Shown here in pieces: positions 26,897 to 34,376 of a stretch of 64,000 nucleotides of DNA. A program made the translations under genes and the position numbers. A model generated the notes under the pieces. That model saw only the letters and a list, made by a program, of their open reading frames with translations, searched no databases and had not been told where the DNA came from. This stretch comes from Lentisalinibacter salinarum. GTDB taxonomy: Bacteria > Pseudomonadota > Gammaproteobacteria > Steroidobacterales > Woeseiaceae. The first letter of the stretch is position 1; each line of letters opens with the position of its first letter. The stretch covers positions 1,302,001 to 1,366,000 of the forward strand of contig NZ_JAPDRH010000002.1 of assembly GCF_040706555.1 (NCBI RefSeq). Direction: 5' to 3'.

Positions 26897-28069
26897 TCAT
26901 CGCAGCAATCCGGCCGTGTAGAGCGGCAGAACCTCGCAGTCCTGGAGCGCCTGGCCGGCCGGCTCCAGCATGAAGCGGTCGCCGTTCGCGCGGATGCAGA
27001 AAGCGCCCGCGGACGTCTCGATGCGCACCTGCCCGAGTATGCCCATCGACTGCAGTTCCGTGATCAGCGCCGTGGCGGCGTCCGGGGGAATTGCATCCGT
27101 CTTCGGCACGGGTGCATCGGCCGAGCCAGGCTCATCTATTGCCGGCGCTACAGCGTGTGTCCGCAGCTCCTTCACGCTGCGGCCGAGTTGCGCCAGTGCC
27201 GCCGCTTGCGTCTCCAGTGCCGCGTTGATCCTGTCGCTGGCGGCCTGCGCCTCCAACACTCCGGGCCGCATCGTCAGTCCCGCGACGAGCCCCGCGGTCA
27301 GCATCACGATACAGGACGCCGCAATGGCAGAGTTCCGCCAGCCGCGGCCCTTGCGCCGCCGCACGGCGTCGTTGTGCCGGCGCATCTGCACGGCCCGCTC
27401 CAGCCTGGCGTTGGAGGCCTCGAGCGTCGTCTCCAGCCGCGCGAACAGGTCGCTGCGCATGCGCTCCTCGTAGCGCTCCAGTATCACGAACTCCGCCAGA
27501 AGATCCTGGCGCAGCTTTTCGTGTTGTGCCTGGATCAGCGGCTCGAGCCCATGCAGCAGGTCGATGCGTCCGATATCGTCCGTCGATGCACCGTCGCGCT
27601 CGACCGTTTGGGCACGATTGCGCGGCATCGGCACCACCTTGGCAGCGTCCGAGGCCTGCGCCTGTGTCGGCAGCAGATCCAGCCGCCGGAGTATCTCGTT
27701 CAGCTTCTTTGTCTCGCCGGTCTTGAAGAACACGTCGTCGGCACCAGCTGCCTTCGCCTGTTCGGCGAACGCGTCGGTGTCCTGGGACGTGTACATCACG
27801 ATGGGCAGCTTCGCGCTGCGCGGCTGCGCCCTCAGCCGGCGGACGCACTCCAGCCCGTCGATGCCAGGCAGCAGGTGGTCCATGAAGACGACGTCGGGCA
27901 GCCCCATGCCGAGCCGTTTGACCGCCAGCTCCGCCGAGTCCGCGAGGTCTACCTCGAAGCCGAGGCGGTCCAGCAGTCCGTAGAGCACGTAACGGGCGAT
28001 GCGCGAGTCGTCGACGACCAGGGCGCGTGGTCTGGTGTGGATGTCTTCTCTCTGAATGACGGCAGCCAT
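26897..28069 (-). CDS. Receiver domain - coiled coil - membrane segment protein
   Basis: A 390-residue protein of unusual design. Residues 12-130 are a CheY-like receiver with all key residues: D20/D21, phospho-Asp D64 (VVFMDHLLPG), T94 and K116. Residues about 165-240 are charged and heptad-like (EKLRQDLLAEFVILERYEERMRSDLFARLE), probably a coiled coil. One membrane segment lies at about 247-267 (AIAASCIVMLTAGLVAGLTM). The last ~120 residues, predicted periplasmic, include another heptad stretch and a small domain with two cysteines (AFCIRANGD, LQDCEVLP). Most response regulators are soluble, so a receiver tethered to the inner face of the membrane is odd. No output domain is recognised. It lies upstream of the NarL-type regulator and downstream of the multicopper oxidase on the same strand. 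Confidence 0.85.
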   Translation of the reverse strand: MAAVIQREDIHTRPRALVVDDSRIARYVLYGLLDRLGFEVDLADSAELAVKRLGMGLPDVVFMDHLLPGIDGLECVRRLRAQPRSAKLPIVMYTSQDTDAFAEQAKAAGADDVFFKTGETKKLNEILRRLDLLPTQAQASDAAKVVPMPRNRAQTVERDGASTDDIGRIDLLHGLEPLIQAQHEKLRQDLLAEFVILERYEERMRSDLFARLETTLEASNARLERAVQMRRHNDAVRRRKGRGWRNSAIAASCIVMLTAGLVAGLTMRPGVLEAQAASDRINAALETQAAALAQLGRSVKELRTHAVAPAIDEPGSADAPVPKTDAIPPDAATALITELQSMGILGQVRIETSAGAFCIRANGDRFMLEPAGQALQDCEVLPLYTAGLLR

Positions 28070-28143
28070 GGTTCTCTCCAGTGTTCGGGATGATCCGGTT
28101 GGCGGAGGGGGCAGTGCGCAAGCACCACCCCCTCGTCCATCAC

Positions 28144-30420
28144 CTACATGCCGTTGCCGTGGAGTGTGTAGTTCTCCCAGTCCTCCCTCGCTTTGGTGCC
28201 AGGGCCGACGTAAAGGGCCCGCATCATCTCGTGGTCCTCGTGCGAGAGGATGTGGCAGTGCCAGACATAGCGTCCCGGTTTGTCGAAGGTAGCTCGGATG
28301 ATGGTCACCTCGCCCGGTCGTGCCGTCACCATGTCCTTCGGCGCATTCGCGTCGACGTAGGCGCCGCCGGGATTGAACGGCGCGGGATCGTAGGTCGGGT
28401 TTATCACCCGGAAGCCAGACCCGGTCAGCTTGTTGTGCTGAACGACGACCTGTTCCTCGAGGTAGGTCCCGTCGCCGACGGCCGTAGCCGCTTTTGCGTT
28501 CGGTATCACCCGCGTCTCGTCGTCTTCTGTAGCGATGGAGCCGTCGGCAAGTACATCGCCTGCCTCAATTGTGTTGGAGTCCCAAACGATCTTATGCCGG
28601 GAGACCACACCGAAGTGCACCAGGTGCAAGTGGATCGGGTGCGAGTCGCCGGTTACGTTGAAGATCTCCCATTGCTCCGTATCGCCGAGCTTCGGGTTTT
28701 CTGTCGTCGGGCTGTGCCAGGCGATGGAACCCTGCATCGGGCCGGTCAGCCCGTTGTCGACATACTCGGGCTGGTTCGGCCATTCGACAGGCATACCATC
28801 CGCATCGACAGCCGGCTCCGCAGTGCCCAACAGCGGTTGCAGGCGTCCGTACTCATCCGTGCCCTCGAACAACGCGACCTTGCGCGTCTTGTCCACGGTC
28901 TTCGGGCCGTAGTTCGTCGGGAACGCCGCGTCCCTCGCCGTGGCGTAGGCCGTCGCGCCCGCGGACGTCGGCGCGATGTCCGGATCGGCGCTGAGCGGCA
29001 GCAGGACGTCGAATGCCATGATGCGATCGGTCTGGCGATTCTCGAAGAGGTCCGCGGGATCGACGTCGTCACCGAAATCGAAACCGAACGGCGTATCACT
29101 GCCGATATTCTCCATGATGATCCGGTCGCCGGGCGTCACGCTCTTGAAGTCGAAGATGATGTCGTAGCGAGAGCCGGTCTCTATGACGAGCGTGTCGGTG
29201 GTGGTCGGGATGGAGGCGAGACCCTGGTCGCTGCCGATGACGGTGAACGGGATCGGCGCGCCAGCGCTGACAAGATCCTTTGCAGTCGGATTGGCAGCCC
29301 TGCGGAAACGCACCACCAGGAAGCGGCTATCGCAGCCGTTCAGCAGGCGCAGACGATAGTTGCGCGGCTCCACATCCATCTTCGGCCAGATTGCGCCATT
29401 GACCACGATGTGGTCGCCGAAGAACTCGGCCAGCGCCGTGGGGCCGCCGTTCTGGAAGCTGCTCAGGTCGGCGCCTTCACCATCGATGAAGTCGGCGTAG
29501 AACGGATCGCCGGGGAAGGCCGGATAAAAGAGTTCACCGGTGGCCGTGAACATCTTGTCCTGAATGGCGAGCGCGGCTTCGTATGGCCACGCCGGCAGGC
29601 TCAGCGTGTTATTCGCCCTGCCGGTGTCCCAGGCGTCCCTGATGATGTAGAAGCCGGCGAGTCCCGCGTAGACATTCAGGCGCGTGATGCCGAGAGCATG
29701 GTCGTGATACCAGACCGTGCCGGCGGGCTGGTCGTTGTCATACACGTACTCGTTCGTCACGTAGCGAGGCCCCCTGACCTGGCCGTTCGCGAGAACCGGC
29801 CCGAAGAAATACTCGGGATTGCCGTCGAATCCGGCGCGACTATGTCCGCCGTGCACATGCGCCACGATCGGTATGCCATTGTTTGCGACCGAATACTGTT
29901 TGTAATTGTCCTGCGGGGTATGCAGGCCGTATGCCCAGTGCAGGCTTTCGTCTAACGGTGAAAAGCCGAATGCGGCACCGCCGCCGGCGATCATGCTTGC
30001 GAACGTCGCGATCGGTAGCTGATTCGTACCGAGGTTGTTCTCCCAGATGACCTTCAGCGGTTCGTTGCTCGTCGCCTCGAAGGTCCTGCCGGGCCAGGAC
30101 ACGAACCGGTTATCCCCGTAGCCGAAGACCGGCGTGGACAGCGGGACGCCGAGGGCATCGGTGAGCCCGGTCTGCTGGATGGAGGCTCCCATCCCGACGG
30201 TAACTAGCTTCATCCCACCACGACCGCCCCTCGGACGGAACTTGAATGTCGGGCTCAGCGCGTCCGGAACCGGGGTGACGAACTTGAGCTGGGCGGCCGG
30301 GTCTGAGAGACCCGTTGCCAGTTCGACACCGTAGGCGCTCTCTATGAATCTGTGCCATGGCATGCCCGCCGCTGCAGCCGCAGCCATAGTCGCCTGAAGA
30401 AATGTTCTCCTCGTAACCAT
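28144..30420 (-). CDS. Multicopper oxidase with Tat-type signal
   Basis: Periplasmic or surface oxidase of 758 residues that should couple four one-electron oxidations to reduction of O2 to water. The ATG at 30420 follows GAGGAG. The N-terminus MVTRRTFLQATMAAAAAAG is a twin-arginine signal. Copper ligands are seen in order: HVHGGH (188-193), WYHDHALG (237-241), HPIHLHLVHFG and, near the C-terminus, VWHCHILSHEDHEMM with the type 1 Cys and a Met axial ligand. It is longer than laccase-like CueO and resembles the bilirubin oxidase/phenoxazinone synthase group. The substrate (phenols, Mn(II) or bilirubin-like compounds) is open. No copper-export gene is beside it. Confidence 0.93.
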   Translation of the reverse strand: MVTRRTFLQATMAAAAAAGMPWHRFIESAYGVELATGLSDPAAQLKFVTPVPDALSPTFKFRPRGGRGGMKLVTVGMGASIQQTGLTDALGVPLSTPVFGYGDNRFVSWPGRTFEATSNEPLKVIWENNLGTNQLPIATFASMIAGGGAAFGFSPLDESLHWAYGLHTPQDNYKQYSVANNGIPIVAHVHGGHSRAGFDGNPEYFFGPVLANGQVRGPRYVTNEYVYDNDQPAGTVWYHDHALGITRLNVYAGLAGFYIIRDAWDTGRANNTLSLPAWPYEAALAIQDKMFTATGELFYPAFPGDPFYADFIDGEGADLSSFQNGGPTALAEFFGDHIVVNGAIWPKMDVEPRNYRLRLLNGCDSRFLVVRFRRAANPTAKDLVSAGAPIPFTVIGSDQGLASIPTTTDTLVIETGSRYDIIFDFKSVTPGDRIIMENIGSDTPFGFDFGDDVDPADLFENRQTDRIMAFDVLLPLSADPDIAPTSAGATAYATARDAAFPTNYGPKTVDKTRKVALFEGTDEYGRLQPLLGTAEPAVDADGMPVEWPNQPEYVDNGLTGPMQGSIAWHSPTTENPKLGDTEQWEIFNVTGDSHPIHLHLVHFGVVSRHKIVWDSNTIEAGDVLADGSIATEDDETRVIPNAKAATAVGDGTYLEEQVVVQHNKLTGSGFRVINPTYDPAPFNPGGAYVDANAPKDMVTARPGEVTIIRATFDKPGRYVWHCHILSHEDHEMMRALYVGPGTKAREDWENYTLHGNGM

Positions 30421-30435
30421 CTTGTGTCTCCTCGT

Positions 30436-30447
30436 ATCTCGCGAGAT
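30436..30447. promoter_or_regulatory. Palindrome just upstream of the multicopper oxidase
   Basis: ATCTCGCGAGAT is a perfect 12-bp palindrome 15 bases before the start codon, next to the ribosome binding site, in a 253-base gap without a gene. It may be an operator. The rest of the gap also has G-runs (near 30565-30590) but nothing I can name. Confidence 0.4.
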
Positions 30448-30673
30448 GCGGTTGCGCCTGTCTTGTGCTTCCGTGCAGGCGTTATTGCAGAGATACAGGA
30501 ACGAGGAGCCAGACAGAGGCGGGCAGAGCACCCGTACGGCAGGGCGGAATCCCTGCTTCCTGATGGGGGGAATCCCCTCGGGGGAAGTACCGATTGCGCC
30601 GCAGATTCAGCGGTCTAGATTAAGGGGGTTTGCAGGCGCTTGGTGAGTGCTGCGCCGAACGCTTAACGCGGCC

Positions 30674-31234
30674 TCAGAAGGGAATCGGTACGACGACGCT
30701 GATGGCCTCCGCCGTCTTTCTTCCCCGATTCCGGTACGAGTGCGCCTGATCCCCCGGGAATGCCAGTACGTCGCCTGCGCCGACGACGAATGCCTGGCCG
30801 GCCACGAGCACCGTCACCTCACCCACCAGACAGTGCAGGTACTCCTTCGTGCCGGCGATATGAGGGGTTCCCCCCATGGAGGCGCCGGCGGCGATCTCGA
30901 TTCGATCGAGTTCGAGTCCGCGTGTCCGCTCCGGCAACAGCTTGCGCACGCTGACGGCACCCTGCCTGCGGCTGCGCACGGGAACATCGGCCGCTCTGAG
31001 CAGCTGGCATTCCGAGCGCGGCCGGGATAGCAGCTCCTCCAGCCCGACGCCGAGTGCGGTCGACAGCAGCGCCAGGTTGCTGAGAGAAGGGTTGGCGCCG
31101 CCGGATTCGATATTGGTCACCGTTGAGCGGGGCATGCCGGCACGCTCGGCCAGTTGCTCCTGACTCATGTTCTGCCGCCGCCGCAGGCTCCTGACGTTCG
31201 CGGCGAGGTATTTGGCTGCCCGGGACTGGCTCAT
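30674..31234 (-). CDS. XRE-family regulator with cupin sensor domain
   Basis: DNA-binding regulator of 186 residues. The helix-turn-helix lies at residues 14-66 (VRSLRRRQNMSQEQLAERAGMPRSTVTNIESGGANPSLSNLALLSTALG). A short linker leads to a C-terminal cupin fold (about 105-182) with IEIAAGASMGGTPHIAGTKEYLHCLVGEVTVLVAGQAFVVGAGDVLAFPGDQAHSYRN, including the two cupin motifs and His residues able to bind a metal or small molecule. Regulators of this type (PuuR/SutR-like) sense small ligands. It probably represses itself and the divergent VOC gene through the palindromes in the gap between them. The ATG follows AAAGGAG. Confidence 0.93.
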   Translation of the reverse strand: MSQSRAAKYLAANVRSLRRRQNMSQEQLAERAGMPRSTVTNIESGGANPSLSNLALLSTALGVGLEELLSRPRSECQLLRAADVPVRSRRQGAVSVRKLLPERTRGLELDRIEIAAGASMGGTPHIAGTKEYLHCLVGEVTVLVAGQAFVVGAGDVLAFPGDQAHSYRNRGRKTAEAISVVVPIPF

Positions 31235-31245
31235 GTGTTACTCCT

Positions 31246-31260
31246 TTGGCAATTCGCCAA
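31246..31260. promoter_or_regulatory. Likely operator between the XRE-cupin and VOC genes
   Basis: TTGGC-AATTC-GCCAA is a perfect inverted repeat 12 bases before the regulator start. Related TTGG/GCCA half-sites recur at 31264-31312 (TGGCG, GTTGG, TTGCCA, TCGCCA), so several copies of one recognition sequence cover the 104-base divergent promoter region. Confidence 0.6.
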
Positions 31261-31338
31261 TGTACTGGCGTAAACGTTGGTATATTGCCATTACTTCGCC
31301 ACTCTGACGGCATCACCAGTCAGACAGAGGAACAGGCC

Positions 31339-31743
31339 ATGATCCAGGTAAACGGCATCGACCACGTCAACGTGTCCGTGCGGGACCTCGCGCGCTCCCT
31401 CCGGTTCTACACGGAGACTTTCGGGCTGGAGCTGAAGGAGGACGGCCGGGCCCGCGAGCGGCCCTTCGTCATCGTGGGCAGAGCCGGCGTCGCCTACCTG
31501 GCGCTGCACGAGAGCAAGGACGCCGGCCCCGCCGCGCATCCGGCGATCAACCACTGGGGATTCGTGGTTGGTGATCTCGACCCGGTGCTCGACCGGCTGG
31601 AGGCCGACGGGGTGAAGATCCGCTTCACCGACACCTATCCGCGCGGGGTGATCGAGTACCCCCGGTCCCGGTCCGTGTACGTCGAGGACCCGGATGGTCA
31701 CGAGATCGAGCTCACCGAGGCCTTCGGCGGCGGTCTCGACTGA
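31339..31743 (+). CDS. VOC-family (glyoxalase/bleomycin-resistance) protein
   Basis: A 134-residue metalloenzyme-fold protein with the ATG at 31339 behind AGAGGAAC. It has the paired beta-alpha-beta-beta-beta layout: IDHVNVSVRDLARSLRFYTETFGLEL at the start, INHWGFVVGDLDPVLDRLEADGVKI in the middle, and VYVEDPDGHEIELTE at the end. The His in IDHV, the His in NHWG and the Glu in HEIELTE match the positions of divalent-metal ligands. The family includes dioxygenases, glyoxalases and antibiotic-binding proteins, and the exact role cannot be told. It is divergent from and probably controlled by the XRE-cupin regulator. Confidence 0.88.
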   Translation: MIQVNGIDHVNVSVRDLARSLRFYTETFGLELKEDGRARERPFVIVGRAGVAYLALHESKDAGPAAHPAINHWGFVVGDLDPVLDRLEADGVKIRFTDTYPRGVIEYPRSRSVYVEDPDGHEIELTEAFGGGLD

Positions 31744-31751
31744 TGCGGACG

Positions 31752-31786
31752 AGCCGGAGGCCGTAGCCTGAGGACGGCCTCCGGCT
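31752..31786 (+). terminator. Terminator hairpin after the VOC gene
   Basis: Perfect 13-bp arms (AGCCGGAGGCCGT and its complement) with a 9-base loop begin eight bases after the VOC stop. The following TTGTTG is only weakly T-rich. The outer-membrane barrel gene converges here, so the hairpin may serve both. Confidence 0.65.
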
Positions 31787-31810
31787 TGTTGCCCCGGGTG
31801 AGCCGGGGTT

Positions 31811-32365
31811 CTAGCGGAATCGGAACTGGACGCCTGCCGAGACCATCTCCACTTCCACGGTGTCCAGTTCGTAACGGGTCCAGTCTCCCGTTACCGAGAA
31901 ATTACGAGTGAAGTCCACCCGCAGACCGGCGCCGTAGAAGAAGTTCTCGTCGCTCTCGTCGAAGCGGACGTCGTCCACGCGATTCTCGCTGTCCCAGAAC
32001 AAAAAGCCGCCGCGGCCGGTGAGGATCAGGCTGTCGGTGACCGGCCAGCCGACGGTGCCCGCCACGGTGTAACCCTCGGCGTCGGCTGAGACGGGCACGA
32101 AGCTGGTGCCGATGTCTATGCGCTCATCCAGTTCGCCGAAATTCACGTAGCCGACCTCGGCGCCGAGGTAGTCGCTGAGTCGCCAGCCGCCATAGAGTCG
32201 CCAGGCGTCGGTGCTGGCGTCGAAGTCGAAGCCGTCGAAGAATTTCTCGGCGCTGACCTCGCCGAGGTCGCCGCCGACATAGAAGCCTCCGCCGGCGTTA
32301 GCGGCCGGGGTAAGTGCCAGTCCGAGCAGGCCGGCGCCGAGCCAGCCGAGGTGTCGTCTTTCCAT
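31811..32365 (-). CDS. Small outer-membrane beta-barrel protein
   Basis: A 184-residue exported protein. The ATG at 32365 (MERRHLGWLGAGLLGLALTPAANA) follows GGAGGAAG and gives a clean signal peptide of about 24 residues. The mature part has alternating amphipathic strands with aromatic girdles: GGFYVGGDLGEVSAEKF, DAWRLYGGWRLSDYLGAEVGYVNFGEL, EGYTVAGTVGWPVTDSLILTGRGGFLFWDSE and YGAGLRVDFTRNFSVTGDWTRYELD. It ends in the strand VEMVSAGVQFRFR with a terminal aromatic-X pattern typical of BAM substrates. It resembles the N-terminal eight-strand OmpA/OmpW-like barrels without a peptidoglycan domain. The function is unknown. Confidence 0.85.
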   Translation of the reverse strand: MERRHLGWLGAGLLGLALTPAANAGGGFYVGGDLGEVSAEKFFDGFDFDASTDAWRLYGGWRLSDYLGAEVGYVNFGELDERIDIGTSFVPVSADAEGYTVAGTVGWPVTDSLILTGRGGFLFWDSENRVDDVRFDESDENFFYGAGLRVDFTRNFSVTGDWTRYELDTVEVEMVSAGVQFRFR

Positions 32366-32469
32366 GATGTCTTCCTCCGTCACGGGACGGCCGCAGGCCG
32401 GCCGTTAGCTTCGAGGCTAGGCCGGCCTGCCTTAACGGAGGCTGAAGGGAGCGACGGTCGGGGTCGGCG

Positions 32470-33648
32470 TCAGCCGAGGATGCCTTCGCGGCGATACAGC
32501 CGCATGGCGAGCCAGGTGAGCGCGATGCCCGCGATGAGCGTGCTGCCGACGGAGGTGACCACGAACAGCGGCGAGAGCGCCTCGTCCTTGATGAGGTCGG
32601 TCACCAGCAGGTGCTGGCTGAGGCTCGGTACCGCCATCCACTGCAGCGTGGGACGTACGGTGAGGAGGGCTGCGATCATGATCGGCAGCGTGGGGAGAAG
32701 CAGCACCACGGTCATGTAGCTCTGCGCCTCCTTGTAGCTCTTGGTGAAGGAGGCCACCACCGTCATGAGCGCGGCGCCGAGCAACGTGAACGGGGCGAGT
32801 ATCAGGAAGGCCCGGGCGACGACGTCCGGCCCGAAGTTCGCGGTCATGCCCACCTTCTCCAGCGGCAGGAACTGCAGCGAGACGGAGAAAGCGATCAGCG
32901 CGGCGGCCAGCGACATGGACATGTAGAAGCAGGTGGCGAGGATCTTGCCGCCGATCAGCGTGCTGCGCTCGACGGGCAGCGTGAGCAGCGGCTCCAGCGA
33001 GCCCCGCTCCCGCTCGCCGGCGGTGGTGTCGATGGCGAGGTACATGCCGCCCATGAGCATCGAGAAGATCAGGAAGTAGCTCATCATGCCGAGCAGGATG
33101 GCCGAGCGCCCGGTGGGCGTGGAGACGTCGATCTCCTGCAGCTGCACGGCGCGCGTGACGGAGGGATCGATGCCACGGACCTGCAGGCGCAGCATGCCGA
33201 TCTGCTGCCCCCAGGCATGCACAAGCCCGCGCGCCCGTCGGATGTCGCCGGTGGCGCGGTTGTTGGACTCGTCGATGATGAGTTCCACCCGGGCCGGGAT
33301 GCCGCCGCGAAACTGTTCGCCGTAGAGCTCGGGGATGTAGAGGATCTGGTCGTGTTCGCCGGCCTTCACGGCGGCCATGGCCTCGTCCCGGCCGAGTGTG
33401 AGCTCCTCGGCGTCCACGTTGTTCCGGGTGAGGAAGTCCACCAGGTTGGGCGCACGTTCGGCGCCGGCAATGGCGAGCTCGAGCGGCTTGCCGGAGTCGG
33501 AGATGGCCTGGTCCAGCGACAGCGTCATGATGCCGAGGAAGAGCACCGGGCCGAACAGCGGGCCGAACACCAGCGCCGAGAGCAGCGTGCGCCGGTCGCG
33601 GAAGTTGTCCTTGACCTCCTTCGCGCAGACGGTGAGCAGGCGGCTCAT
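32470..33648 (-). CDS. ABC-2 type permease (NatB-like)
   Basis: Membrane half of an exporter, 392 residues. The ATG at 33648 overlaps the ATPase stop (ATGA). One membrane segment lies near the N-terminus (TLLSALVFGPLFGPVLFLGIMTL), then an extracytoplasmic domain of about 130 residues (residues ~45-175). A cluster of about five segments follows from AILLGMMSYFLIFSMLMGGMYLA to the last one near 365-385. The phrase DTTAGERERGSLEPLLTLPVERSTLIGGKI is typical of the NatB/YhaP sodium-efflux group of ABC-2 permeases. The substrate could be Na+, a drug or a peptide-like compound; sequence does not decide. It is the last gene of a three-gene coupled operon. Confidence 0.92.
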   Translation of the reverse strand: MSRLLTVCAKEVKDNFRDRRTLLSALVFGPLFGPVLFLGIMTLSLDQAISDSGKPLELAIAGAERAPNLVDFLTRNNVDAEELTLGRDEAMAAVKAGEHDQILYIPELYGEQFRGGIPARVELIIDESNNRATGDIRRARGLVHAWGQQIGMLRLQVRGIDPSVTRAVQLQEIDVSTPTGRSAILLGMMSYFLIFSMLMGGMYLAIDTTAGERERGSLEPLLTLPVERSTLIGGKILATCFYMSMSLAAALIAFSVSLQFLPLEKVGMTANFGPDVVARAFLILAPFTLLGAALMTVVASFTKSYKEAQSYMTVVLLLPTLPIMIAALLTVRPTLQWMAVPSLSQHLLVTDLIKDEALSPLFVVTSVGSTLIAGIALTWLAMRLYRREGILG

Positions 33649-34376
33649 TCCAGCCCCTCCGCAGAACCTATCGCGCTCACGAACGCATCCTCCAGGTTCT
33701 CCCGGCCGGTGCGGCTGCGGATCGCCTCCGGCGTGCCGGACAGCGCCACGCGGCCGTCGGAGATGATGACGATCTCGTCGCACAGCGCGGCCACCTCCTG
33801 CATCACGTGGCTGGAGAACAGCACGCACTTGCCCGCGTCCCGCAGCCGGCGGATGAGTTCGCGCAGCGAACGGGTGGCCATCACGTCGAGGCCGTTGGTG
33901 GGCTCGTCCAGGATGACGTTGCGGGGCTCGTGCACCATGGCCCGGGCCAGCGCCACCTTGGTGCGCTGGCCCTGGGAGAAGCCCTTGGTGCGCCGGTCGG
34001 CGAAGTCGCCGATCTCAAGCAGGTCGATCATGGATTGCACGCGGCCCGCGAGTTCCTCGCCGGCCAGCCCGTGCAGCGCGCCGTAGTAGGCGATGTTCTC
34101 GCGGGCCGTGAGCTGGGGATAGAGGCCGGAAGAGTGGGGCAGTGCGCCGAGGCGGGCGCGCGCGCCGAGGCTGTCGGCGGTGACGTCGATGCCGTCGATG
34201 CTGGCGCTGCCGCTGTCCGGTTTCAGCACGGTGTAGAGCACCCTGAGTGTCGTAGACTTGCCCGCGCCGTTGGGGCCGAGCAGGCCGGTGATTCGCCCGT
34301 CCTCGGCGGTGAAACTCACGTCCGTGACAGCCCGGACCTTGCCGAAAGACTTGGCGATGTTGTCTACGCGGATCAT
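33645..34376 (-). CDS. ABC exporter ATP-binding protein (NatA-like)
   Basis: Cytoplasmic ATPase of 243 residues driving the adjacent ABC-2 permease. Walker A is GLLGPNGAGKSTT near residue 33, the Q-loop is in ALPHSSGLYPQLTARENI, the signature reads FSQGQRTKVALARAM (SQGQR in place of SGGQ), Walker B is NVILDEPTNGLD, and the H-loop is VLFSSHVMQE. Its start overlaps the upstream hydrolase stop by ATGA and its stop overlaps the permease start the same way, so all three proteins are made from one coupled message. Confidence 0.95.
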   Translation of the reverse strand: MIRVDNIAKSFGKVRAVTDVSFTAEDGRITGLLGPNGAGKSTTLRVLYTVLKPDSGSASIDGIDVTADSLGARARLGALPHSSGLYPQLTARENIAYYGALHGLAGEELAGRVQSMIDLLEIGDFADRRTKGFSQGQRTKVALARAMVHEPRNVILDEPTNGLDVMATRSLRELIRRLRDAGKCVLFSSHVMQEVAALCDEIVIISDGRVALSGTPEAIRSRTGRENLEDAFVSAIGSAEGLE

